From an uncultured Pirellulaceae bacterium (GTDB lineage Bacteria > Planctomycetota > Planctomycetia > Pirellulales > Pirellulaceae), in contig CALKCK010000048.1 in assembly GCA_938083195.1 (NCBI GenBank), forward strand, positions 1-39,243: a DNA stretch of 39,243 nucleotides, written 5' to 3'. The notes under the pieces were generated by a model. That model saw nothing but the letters and a program-made list of their open reading frames with translations, did not search any database and was not told the DNA's origin. The position numbers were made by a program, and so were the translations under genes. This document shows, one piece after another, positions 1 to 6,956 of this stretch. Position 1 is the stretch's first letter. Each line of letters starts with the position of its first letter.

Positions 1-234
1 ATGATAAAAAATGGAAAAGGAAGCACAAACCGAAGCGCAACCGGAAATCGACCTAATCTAGAGAAACTGTTCCAGCGGCGCGATCAAAATCAAGACGGTT
101 TCGTTACGCTCGAAGAATTTATCGGTGATCCAGAAACTCGAAATGTTACTGCGTTAACCAGAGTGTTTAACAAGCGAGATGTTAACCGGGACGGACGGCT
201 CACACTTGAAGAAATGCAAGTCAAGCTGGATTAA
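1..234 (+). CDS. EF-hand (calmodulin-like calcium-binding) protein, probably C-terminal part
   Basis: The frame is open from the first base of the window and encodes 77 residues with two EF-hand loops: DQNQDGFVTLEE at about residues 28-39 and DVNRDGRLTLEE at about 60-71. Both carry the D-x-[ND]-x-DG spacing and the position-12 Glu expected for calcium binding. In planctomycetes such paired EF-hands often sit at the C-terminus of larger secreted proteins such as sulfatases and FG-GAP proteins. The ATG at base 1 coincides with the window edge, so I cannot tell whether it is the true start; a longer protein beginning upstream is more likely. There is no signal peptide in the visible part. No enzymatic function can be assigned. 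Confidence 0.75.
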   Translation: MIKNGKGSTNRSATGNRPNLEKLFQRRDQNQDGFVTLEEFIGDPETRNVTALTRVFNKRDVNRDGRLTLEEMQVKLD

Positions 235-470
235 TGATTGGCAGGTTTCGAGTTGACTTGATTTGCTGCGAGTACAATAAACAAGTGGATCGTAAGTAGT
301 TTTTGTCTCTGCGAATTAGTGCAGATTTGCCCCCCCTCGTTGGCAGGGGTGAGTGAAGCTTGCACCCTGAAGATGGAATCGTTGATCAGCTTTGTTATGA
401 TCAGGCACCCAGTTTGGTGCGGCTTCGTTAAAAACATCGCAAGTCTCTATCGCCCCCTTGAGAAATTCCC

Positions 471-1655
471 ATGTTCCAAAAATCTTTTTTCTATTTGGTT
501 TTACTAACGATCGGATTGATGAAATTCGGTCCCTTGATTGCCCAAGAAGAGAGCAAGTCAACCGGCGGGATGGTTGCCAACCCGGTCGTCGGTACTTGGG
601 ATTTGTCTGTGCGGTGGGGCAAGGGTGGTGACGAAAAATTGGGTCGCCACATCTTGACGATTAAGCCAGATTTGAGCGGAGAGATTAAAGACGTCGAGGA
701 GGGGTGGGCCAATCCAATTCGTAACTTAAAAGCAACCAATCAGGATGTGGCATTTGATTTTTACTATGGAGATAAAGAGGAATACCTGATCGAGTTTGAA
801 GGGAAAGTTAAAAAGAATGCTCAAGGAAAAAAGCTGGAAGGGAGCTTGTCAATTTTTGGTACTAAGGGAGCGGTGACAGGAAAACCATTCGACGCCTCAG
901 AAATTAGATCCATTGAATCGAAGGGGTCGATATTAGACGCCTACCAAGCACGAAATTTTACAAGTTCAGAGGGCGATAAAATAAACTATCGACTGTTTGT
1001 GCCAACCAATTACGACGCAGAGAAAGAGTATCCCCTGATTCTTTTTCATCATGGCGGTGGTGGAGCTGGAAATGACAATCGCAGTCAACTGGAGGGCGCC
1101 TGTGTCGGTGAATGGATCCGCCCTAAAATTCAAAGTGACTATCCATGTTTCATTGTTGCCCCTCAATTCCCCGGGAAAGAAGAGTTTGCCAAGAAAGAGC
1201 GTGGTTTGAAGGGTGGAGAAAGGGTGGATGGAATGAAACTCCAGACCCGCACCATTCACGAGATGTTGGATAGTCTCGAAAAAGAATTTTCAATCGATAA
1301 AAATCGAGAGTACGTGACGGGGCTTTCTTTCGGTGGTGATTGTACCTGGTTGTCGCTGTTTGAACGTCCAAAACGTTTTGCTGCCGCCGTGCCAATCTGC
1401 GGTGGCTATTCGCTCAATCCCTCTGAGTCAAAGAAAATCAACGAACTGGCTGGATTGCCGATTTGGGTTTTCCATGGCGATGCAGATAAGGTGGTACCAG
1501 TGCGAGCGTCCCGGGAAGTGGTGAAGGTCTTGACGGATGCGAGAGGAAAGCCAAGGTATACGGAATATCCACAAGTGGGACATTATTGCTGGGATCGAGC
1601 CTACCGGGATCCTCAGTTAATCTCATGGCTATTCGCTCAATCGAAAATGAAATAG
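471..1655 (+). CDS. Secreted alpha/beta-hydrolase (esterase / PHB-depolymerase-like) with N-terminal beta domain
   Basis: This 394-residue protein has an N-terminal signal peptide (hydrophobic residues 7-24, likely cleavage after LIA before QEE). A lipocalin-like beta region follows at about 36-140 (GTWDLSVRW at 41-49). An alpha/beta-hydrolase domain fills about 160-392. The catalytic triad is visible: nucleophile Ser286 in GLSFGG, acid Asp337 in FHGDAD and His371 in GHYCWD. The HHGGGG stretch near 193-198 would form the oxyanion region. The family cleaves esters such as feruloyl, acetyl or polyester bonds in the periplasm or outside the cell; the substrate cannot be read. The C-terminal half clearly resembles the esterase at 16931-17701, which lacks the beta domain. 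The start is the ATG preceding the signal peptide; its ribosome binding site is weak. Confidence 0.85.
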   Translation: MFQKSFFYLVLLTIGLMKFGPLIAQEESKSTGGMVANPVVGTWDLSVRWGKGGDEKLGRHILTIKPDLSGEIKDVEEGWANPIRNLKATNQDVAFDFYYGDKEEYLIEFEGKVKKNAQGKKLEGSLSIFGTKGAVTGKPFDASEIRSIESKGSILDAYQARNFTSSEGDKINYRLFVPTNYDAEKEYPLILFHHGGGGAGNDNRSQLEGACVGEWIRPKIQSDYPCFIVAPQFPGKEEFAKKERGLKGGERVDGMKLQTRTIHEMLDSLEKEFSIDKNREYVTGLSFGGDCTWLSLFERPKRFAAAVPICGGYSLNPSESKKINELAGLPIWVFHGDADKVVPVRASREVVKVLTDARGKPRYTEYPQVGHYCWDRAYRDPQLISWLFAQSKMK

Positions 1656-1668
1656 CAACAGACAGATT

Positions 1669-1732
1669 AATTGTCTCTTTAGAGATCGCCCCAAAAAGTG
1701 GCGGTTGGAAATTTCCCGGTAGCGAGACAATT
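1669..1732. other. Nested inverted repeat downstream of the esterase
   Basis: AATTGTCTC (1669-1677) is the exact reverse complement of GAGACAATT (1724-1732). Inside lies a second small hairpin, CGCCCC / GTGGCG around an AAAAA loop (1687-1703) with one mismatch. It starts 14 bases after the esterase stop. A T-rich run follows at about 1752-1770. It may act as a 3'-end or terminator structure for the esterase transcript, which is an inference from position only. Confidence 0.35.
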
Positions 1733-1835
1733 TAAGCTTTGGCAGCGGAGTTTTTAAATTTATTTTTTTCGCCAAGATTTGTGTCTGGCGTGCGAACAAG
1801 GAACGCGAACTTCTTCCTAAAACAGAAAATGCAAT

Positions 1836-1919
1836 ATGATTAGAAATGCGACGTTTGCGTTCTTTTTAGCTGTCTGGGCGGTTAACTCTTACGGCGTCTA
1901 TCGAATGGTTCACGGCTGA
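1836..1919 (+). CDS. Possible 27-residue hydrophobic peptide (or 5' part of a decayed membrane-protein gene)
   Basis: The ATG at 1836 opens 27 codons: a hydrophobic helix (about residues 6-17) followed by NSYGVYRMVHG and a TGA. It is in the same frame as the next short reading frame (1968-2156), from which two in-frame stops separate it (1917 and 1932). No ribosome binding site is evident. It could be a real small membrane peptide, or the head of an inactivated small membrane protein. Confidence is low either way. Confidence 0.25.
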   Translation: MIRNATFAFFLAVWAVNSYGVYRMVHG

Positions 1920-1967
1920 GGAACTGCCACTTGAAAGGAAACTTACAACTGGATCAGTTCGGTCCTT

Positions 1968-2156
1968 GTGTTTGACACTCTTCCACTTCTCGCCCTTGCA
2001 GCCGGAGTTCTCGGCTTTGTTGGCTTAGATAAAGAACGCTTAAAATTTCGATTCATTAGCGCGGCGATGGTTGGCGCGACGATCGTGATCGGAATCATAT
2101 TTGGATGGAAAATTTTTATGGAACCAATTATTGAATTGATAAATAAACAACCTTAA
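1968..2156 (+). CDS. Small hydrophobic protein with two predicted membrane helices
   Basis: This 62-residue frame opens with GTG and encodes two membrane-spanning stretches (about residues 4-21 and 31-50) separated by a charged loop (DKERLKFR). The open frame extends upstream to codon 1935 without another good start. I do not recognise the family. The two-helix layout with a basic loop is protein-like, which argues against a random frame. It may be a stand-alone small membrane protein, or the tail of a gene whose first helix is the 1836-1919 frame. Confidence 0.4.
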   Translation: MFDTLPLLALAAGVLGFVGLDKERLKFRFISAAMVGATIVIGIIFGWKIFMEPIIELINKQP

Positions 2157-2360
2157 CTTTGCGATTTGATGACTAGTTAATTGGTCGTTTTTCCAAAGTT
2201 TGCGGTTGCATCAAAAGTTTGGTCAAATCGAAATCGATTCGTAGAGTGACCGGGAATTGAAGACTTGATGCTTAACAAAGTTTTGTTTCGTCAACCAGCT
2301 TACTTCAATTGTTGAAAGATGCGCCTGAGTTTTGACTCCGGTGGTTTCCGAGAATTTAAC

Positions 2361-2367
2361 TAGGGAG
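2361..2367 (+). promoter_or_regulatory. Shine-Dalgarno site deciding a GTG start
   Basis: TAGGGAG lies six bases before the GTG at 2374. No comparable purine-rich site precedes the upstream in-frame TTG (2332) or GTG (2341), so the GTG at 2374 is preferred as the start of the following gene. Confidence 0.5.
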
Positions 2368-2373
2368 TTTATT

Positions 2374-2778
2374 GTGGATCTATATGACCTTTTCTTTCCT
2401 GAGCAAGCGCAAGCGACTCATCTGCGAAAGATTGCGCAGAGCCTTTCGCCCCGGCCACTCAAATTCCCAATGTCGTCGCCGGAGCCATCCTCTGACCTCT
2501 CTTTGCGGCAAGATCTCAATTTTCTTACGCTGGTCCTAACGGCGATTTTAAAGCGGTTGGATGAAACAAAAACTCTAAGCGTCGGCGATGTGAAAGATTT
2601 GCTTAACGAAGTGGATAGTATGGATGGTGTCACAGACTGCGGTCTGCCTCCCAATATGTTGCGAGGGCTGCTTGGTGCTGTGGATGTAAACGCCAATGCT
2701 TCAGACGCGGGTGTTGCAGGCTCTGGAGGGGATCGCAGCGAATTTCAAATCGAGACAACGCCTCGTTATCGCACGTAG
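2374..2778 (+). CDS. Hypothetical 134-residue protein
   Basis: I do not recognise this protein. With the GTG at 2374 as start it has 134 residues, beginning with an amphipathic segment (VDLYDLFFPEQ). A proline/serine-rich linker (about 35-48) follows, then a helical core (about 50-105) with LNFLTLVLTAILKRL and a motif ending in GLPPNMLRGLLGAV. The tail is glycine/serine-rich and unstructured. There is no signal peptide or membrane helix, so it is probably cytoplasmic. The in-frame TTG at 2332 would add 14 residues but has no ribosome binding site. Another frame (2696-2878) overlaps its end; a frameshift giving a different C-terminus cannot be excluded. Confidence 0.5.
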   Translation: MDLYDLFFPEQAQATHLRKIAQSLSPRPLKFPMSSPEPSSDLSLRQDLNFLTLVLTAILKRLDETKTLSVGDVKDLLNEVDSMDGVTDCGLPPNMLRGLLGAVDVNANASDAGVAGSGGDRSEFQIETTPRYRT

Positions 2779-3400
2779 ACTCTCAGGAGGTCGAAACGGT
2801 AAAGCGAAATGGTGGGCGACTGTTTTTTTAAACACGGTGAGGCGAGTCGGCGTCGATACTGGAGTTGCATTTGAATGATCTTTTCAGACTGTTTGACTGA
2901 ATCGCAGACGAGGGTGCGGAGATGCCATGCTTGTGAGTTCCTTTTATTTCAGCGGAATTAGAATTTCAGCGGAATTAAAACTGCCTCGACTCAGCGCGGC
3001 TCTGTTGTGATATTTGGGTTAAGATTTTGGTGAAAACGGGTTAAACACGTCGTCAACATGAGTTTGGGAACAGACTTCTGAAGCACTGTGTTGTTCCTAT
3101 TTTAAAAAGAAAAAGCCGTTTCCATGTTATTTGGCGTTTGGTTTTCCTTCGCCCGTTTGGGCGGCTCTCTACCCAAGGGGTTCCGAGCGACTAAATTTAC
3201 CGCTAGTCGAACTGAAACACGCTGAATACACTGTTAATTCTCAACAGGGTTAACGGGGTAACGATTACAAACTGTCGGGTGCCAAGTATCAAGGTAAGCT
3301 TTCGATCAAAAATCGCCGAAGTCCACCCCTACGGCAACCCTCACCAATTTGCGTCCCAGAAAACTTCTGAGGACGCGCCCCTTCATCAACTAAAAGTTAA
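2779..3400. other. Gene-free stretch upstream of ovoA, with a tandem repeat and hairpins
   Basis: I see no convincing gene in these 622 bases. They hold an imperfect two-copy 17-base tandem repeat (2946-2979). An imperfect hairpin with GGAAC / GTTCC arms (3067-3071 and 3093-3097) is followed by TATTTT, a possible weak terminator. A GC-rich hairpin has arms CGCCC / GGGCG (3150-3154 and 3159-3163) around a GTTT loop, and a small inverted repeat CTGTT / AACAG lies at 3231-3247. Any promoter and regulatory sequence for ovoA must lie here, but I cannot pick out a reliable -35/-10 pair. Confidence 0.5.
2946..2979. repeat. 17-base tandem duplication
   Basis: ATTTCAGCGGAATTAGA (2946-2962) is followed directly by ATTTCAGCGGAATTAAA (2963-2979), identical except for one base. 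It lies in non-coding DNA about 420 bases before ovoA. It may be a simple slippage duplication. Confidence 0.8.
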
Positions 3401-5560
3401 ATGACGACTAAAATTAGCGAACTTGTTAAATGCGGCACCAACTCCGCTGCGTTAGTGACCCAGACTCCGATTCTTGATGAGGGCGATGTCGAATCAAAAC
3501 GCCAGGAGATCCTAGAATATTTTCACGATACTTTCACGCTGTATGAGAGTATCTTTGAGTGCCTCGCCGACGACGACGCTTTTTACGCCAGAGCCAATCC
3601 ATTACGCCATCCATTAATTTTTTACTATGGACACACGGCTGTATTTTTTATCAACAAGCTCAATGTGGCGAACTTGATTGACCAGCGAATCGATCCGCAG
3701 ATTGAGTCGACGCTTGCAGTCGGGGTCGATGAGATGTCTTGGGATGACTTGAACGAACAGAATTATGATTGGCCAACGCCTGCCCGGGTAAAAGCTTATC
3801 GGGATCAAACTCGGGCGATCGTCGACACCTACATTCGAGAGTGCGATTTTAGTTTGCCGATCGCTTGGGACAGTCCCATGTGGATTATCTTGATGGGAAT
3901 TGAGCATGAGCGAATTCATTTGGAAACGACCGCCGTTTTGATTCGCGAGTTGCCACAGGAGCGAGTCGTGCCGCATCCCGTGTGGAGCAATATCTGCAAA
4001 GAAAGTGCTGTGCCTCCAGAGAACGAATTGATCGCCGTTGAGGGTGGTCAAGTCGAGATGGGAAAGTCGAAGAGTAACTCACTCTATGGTTGGGATCTCG
4101 AGTACGGTTATGCTTCAGAAACGGTGGAGAGTTTCCATGCTTCGAAGTTTTTAGTTTCCAATCAAGAGTTCCTGCAATTCGTTGAAGCGGGAGGCTATCA
4201 GGACAGTAACTTTTGGACGACCGAAGGTTGGAGTTGGGCGGAATTTCGCCGTGCAGAGCACCCGGTTTTTTGGATTAAGGAGGGGGAGGACTACAAGTAT
4301 CGCTCAATGCTCGAGGTGATCGATATGCCGTGGGACTGGCCCGCTGAAATTAATTACCTGGAAGCCAAAGCCTTTTGCAATTGGAAATCTGAGGTGACGG
4401 GTAAACTCATTCGAATGCCAACCGAGGCAGAGTGGTACAAGATTCGTGAGATTGTTGACACCGACCAACCGCACTGGGAATCTGCTCCTGGAAACATCAA
4501 TCTCGAGTATGAGATGTCTCCCTGTCCGGTTAATCGCCACCAATTCGATAGCGGATTGTTCGACGTGATTGGAAATGTCTGGCAATGGACCGAGACGCCT
4601 ATCGACGGTTACGATGGATTTGAAGTTCATCCAACTTACGATGATTTTTCTGCACCAACTTTCGATGGGAATCACAACCTGTTTAAAGGAGGGTGCTGGA
4701 TTTCAACGGGTAACTATGCAATCAAGGATGCACGGTACGCGTTTCGGCGGCATTTTCTCCAGTTTTCCGGACTGAGATATGTAGAAGCTGAAGCCCTCCC
4801 CGACCTTGAGGTAAGTGTCTATGAAACTGACCAAATGGTTTCTAATTACATCGAATTTCATTACGGCAACGAAAATCTGAATTTGCCAAATTTCCCTGTG
4901 ACTTGCATTGATGAGGTGGCTACACGATTAGCAGGCCGATCAACAGAGCGAGCTTTGGACATTGGCTGTGCGACGGCCAGGTCGTCGTTTGAACTCGCCA
5001 AGCTTTTTGACCATGTGGACGCGGTTGATCTATCCGTTCGTTTGATAGAACCTCCTGCCAATTTGCAACGGACGGGACGCCAGCGTTACGTTTGTGTCGA
5101 AGAGGGGGAACTGACTTTGTTCAATGAAATCCAACTGGAGGATTATGAAGGCTACAAAGAAGTAAAGGACAAGATTGCCTTCATGCAGGGCGACGCCTGC
5201 AATTTAGTTGAGAAGTTCAATGATTACGATTTGGTGTTTGCCGGGAACCTAATTGACCGGCTTTACGATCCGGTAATGTTTTTAGAGTCAATCAAAGACC
5301 GAATTCGTCCCGGCGGTTTATTAGTGTTGGTCTCGCCTTACACATGGTCAGAGGAACACACTCCTCGCGACAAATGGTTAGGTGGCTTCAAGGCGGCGAC
5401 AGGTGAGTCATTCACTGCGATCGAGGGAATTGAAAAAGTTCTCGGACCTGAATTTAAAATGTTCGGCAATCCAGTCGACGTGCCCTTCGCTCTTCGCGAA
5501 ACGAGGCGTAAGTTTCAGTATGGTGTTTCCGAATTGACAACTTGGGAGAAAAGTGTCTAG
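3401..5560 (+). CDS. ovoA: OvoA: 5-histidylcysteine sulfoxide synthase / 4-mercaptohistidine N1-methyltransferase
   Basis: The 719 residues match the three-part layout and length of OvoA, the first enzyme of ovothiol synthesis. It is a non-haem iron enzyme joining cysteine sulfur to C5 of histidine with oxygen. The DinB-like N-terminal domain (about 35-190) contains HPLIFYYGH and GVDEMSWDD and the iron motif HxxxHxE at His169, His173, Glu175; His78 is the likely third ligand. An FGE-sulfatase-like domain follows (about 205-465, with MPTEAEWY and GNVWQW). The C-terminal SAM methyltransferase (about 485-719) has the glycine-rich loop LDIGCA at 519-524 and would methylate the imidazole nitrogen of 5-thiohistidine. 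The methyltransferase domain separates OvoA from most EgtB enzymes. No OvoB-type PLP lyase, needed to release 5-thiohistidine, is in the window. The ATG has no strong ribosome binding site. An ATP-grasp ligase and a MATE exporter follow. Confidence 0.93.
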   Translation: MTTKISELVKCGTNSAALVTQTPILDEGDVESKRQEILEYFHDTFTLYESIFECLADDDAFYARANPLRHPLIFYYGHTAVFFINKLNVANLIDQRIDPQIESTLAVGVDEMSWDDLNEQNYDWPTPARVKAYRDQTRAIVDTYIRECDFSLPIAWDSPMWIILMGIEHERIHLETTAVLIRELPQERVVPHPVWSNICKESAVPPENELIAVEGGQVEMGKSKSNSLYGWDLEYGYASETVESFHASKFLVSNQEFLQFVEAGGYQDSNFWTTEGWSWAEFRRAEHPVFWIKEGEDYKYRSMLEVIDMPWDWPAEINYLEAKAFCNWKSEVTGKLIRMPTEAEWYKIREIVDTDQPHWESAPGNINLEYEMSPCPVNRHQFDSGLFDVIGNVWQWTETPIDGYDGFEVHPTYDDFSAPTFDGNHNLFKGGCWISTGNYAIKDARYAFRRHFLQFSGLRYVEAEALPDLEVSVYETDQMVSNYIEFHYGNENLNLPNFPVTCIDEVATRLAGRSTERALDIGCATARSSFELAKLFDHVDAVDLSVRLIEPPANLQRTGRQRYVCVEEGELTLFNEIQLEDYEGYKEVKDKIAFMQGDACNLVEKFNDYDLVFAGNLIDRLYDPVMFLESIKDRIRPGGLLVLVSPYTWSEEHTPRDKWLGGFKAATGESFTAIEGIEKVLGPEFKMFGNPVDVPFALRETRRKFQYGVSELTTWEKSV

Positions 5561-5562
5561 CA

Positions 5563-5590
5563 CGTTGATTGGTTAATTTTGCAATCGACG
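5563..5590 (+). terminator. Hairpin directly after the ovoA stop codon
   Basis: CGTTGATTG (5563-5571) pairs with CAATCGACG (5582-5590) over nine base pairs, one of them U-G in RNA, around a 10-base loop. It begins two bases after the ovoA stop. No U-tract follows, so it may be a weak terminator, an mRNA-stabilising 3' end or an attenuator between ovoA and the ATP-grasp gene. Confidence 0.4.
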
Positions 5591-5768
5591 AGAGTCTCAC
5601 GGTATCTTCGGATTGCAATGTGCGCGGATGTGATATGATGGTCCGCTTGTCTAATCCACGGGATTACCAATTACGCTGAAGTTAATTGGTTTTGATTTTA
5701 CGCTTAGTCGGTAGCCTCTGGCCTGCCGGATTGCGATTTGCTGCTGCGGACTAAACCACTGAATTTCC

Positions 5769-6935
5769 ATGACCATCGAAACAAATTCGCATTTCAGTTT
5801 TCTCTCGGAGCTATACGCTCAAGATTATCCAAGCGCATGCCTGCTCCCCGAGTATCCATCTTCGAATAGTGACGAGACCTTTTTTCAAAATAGAACCAAA
5901 TATCTCATCCACGACCCGTTTCCCCCACCGCCTCGGGAGTTGTTAAAGATTCTGGGGCCACATCATTTAATGTGTGGTTGGGGCCAAGATGTTGAAATTG
6001 CATCGGAGGTTGCACTTCCAGAAATTCTCCTCGATCACTGGACGGCTACCTTTGGAGCAGCGGGAGTGCCCAAATGGCGATTATTTGATTCCTCCGATAA
6101 GGAAACAAACTTCATCACTTTGTTTCCTCACCAGTCGCTATCCCCTCAGCAACAAGTTTTGGATCCGGATGTCAATTACGCGCTTCACTCTAAAGAAGTC
6201 ATTGAAAAAATTGATTGCCCACAAGCGAAAGTGTTCGACTCAATCACGCCGCCTTGTATTGTCAAACTTAGCCATGGCTATGCCGGGCTGGGAAATTTTC
6301 TCATTCGAAATGAATCTGATGAAACCGAGATGCGGAAACAGTTGACCCAATACGGAGACGAAACTGTTCTGGTAATCAATTCAATCATTGAAGATATCGT
6401 TGGTGACTTTGGAGTTCAGTTCTATCTTCGCGGTGATGGTTCCATCACATGGCTTGGGTTTACTGAACAGCATTTTGATTCTGCCAAGAAATGGTGTGGC
6501 GGTACGTTCTCTTCTGAATTGCAAGAACAGTTGCTTCCCGAGCTTGGCAAGATGATTGAGCCAGCGGGAAAGTACCTTCATGAGTGTGGATATGTTGGGG
6601 TGGTCGGAATTGATATTTTGCGAGATCGTTCGGGCGATATGTTTCTTGTGGATGTGAATCCCCGCCTGACTGGCATTACTCCGTTTCTGATGGCGTCTCG
6701 GATATTTGCTCGCGAAGGTTTGAACGAAGGTATTTATCAGGCCAGTTGTCGATTCAAGGGAAGTTTCAGTCAATTAGTTGCGGAAGCAGAGTCCCTCAAA
6801 AATGCAAGAGTTTTGGTGCATTCGGCATTTGAGTCGGGCAGTGATGGAGATACAACTACGATCTGTCATCTTTCGGTAACCACTGAATCGCAGGACCGTA
6901 ATCAACAGGTTTTGCAACAAATCCTCCAGCCCTAG
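5769..6935 (+). CDS. ATP-grasp domain ligase, possibly acting on a 5-thiohistidine/ovothiol product
   Basis: This 388-residue protein shows ATP-grasp hallmarks. PCIVKLSHG holds the ATP-binding lysine (Lys166), followed by the glycine-rich loop HGYAGLGN (169-176). The VVGIDIL strand (278-284) precedes DVNPRLTG (295-302), whose Asp295 and Asn297 would bind Mg-ATP as in the canonical E-x-N-P-R motif. The family activates a carboxylate as acyl phosphate and joins it to an amine or thiol; carnosine synthase, which ligates to histidine, is one example. The N-terminal 150 residues are not a recognised domain. There is no signal peptide, so it is cytoplasmic. It lies 208 bases after ovoA and 21 bases before the MATE gene, suggesting a ligase that conjugates an OvoA-derived thiol. 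The substrate is inference. The ATG at 5769 has no obvious ribosome binding site. Confidence 0.85.
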   Translation: MTIETNSHFSFLSELYAQDYPSACLLPEYPSSNSDETFFQNRTKYLIHDPFPPPPRELLKILGPHHLMCGWGQDVEIASEVALPEILLDHWTATFGAAGVPKWRLFDSSDKETNFITLFPHQSLSPQQQVLDPDVNYALHSKEVIEKIDCPQAKVFDSITPPCIVKLSHGYAGLGNFLIRNESDETEMRKQLTQYGDETVLVINSIIEDIVGDFGVQFYLRGDGSITWLGFTEQHFDSAKKWCGGTFSSELQEQLLPELGKMIEPAGKYLHECGYVGVVGIDILRDRSGDMFLVDVNPRLTGITPFLMASRIFAREGLNEGIYQASCRFKGSFSQLVAEAESLKNARVLVHSAFESGSDGDTTTICHLSVTTESQDRNQQVLQQILQP

Positions 6936-6956
6936 AAAGCACCCCAAGTCGTTCGA

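Noticed and set aside
3150..3163. GC-rich CGCCC-GTTT-GGGCG hairpin as a terminator
   Set aside because: No U-tract on either side and no gene ending nearby. Kept only as a note in the gap description.
3401..5560. Annotation as EgtB (ergothioneine synthase) or a sulfatase modifier
   Set aside because: The C-terminal SAM methyltransferase with LDIGCA, the HPLIFYYGH and GVDEMSWDD motifs and the 719-residue length point to OvoA. No EgtD-type gene is adjacent.
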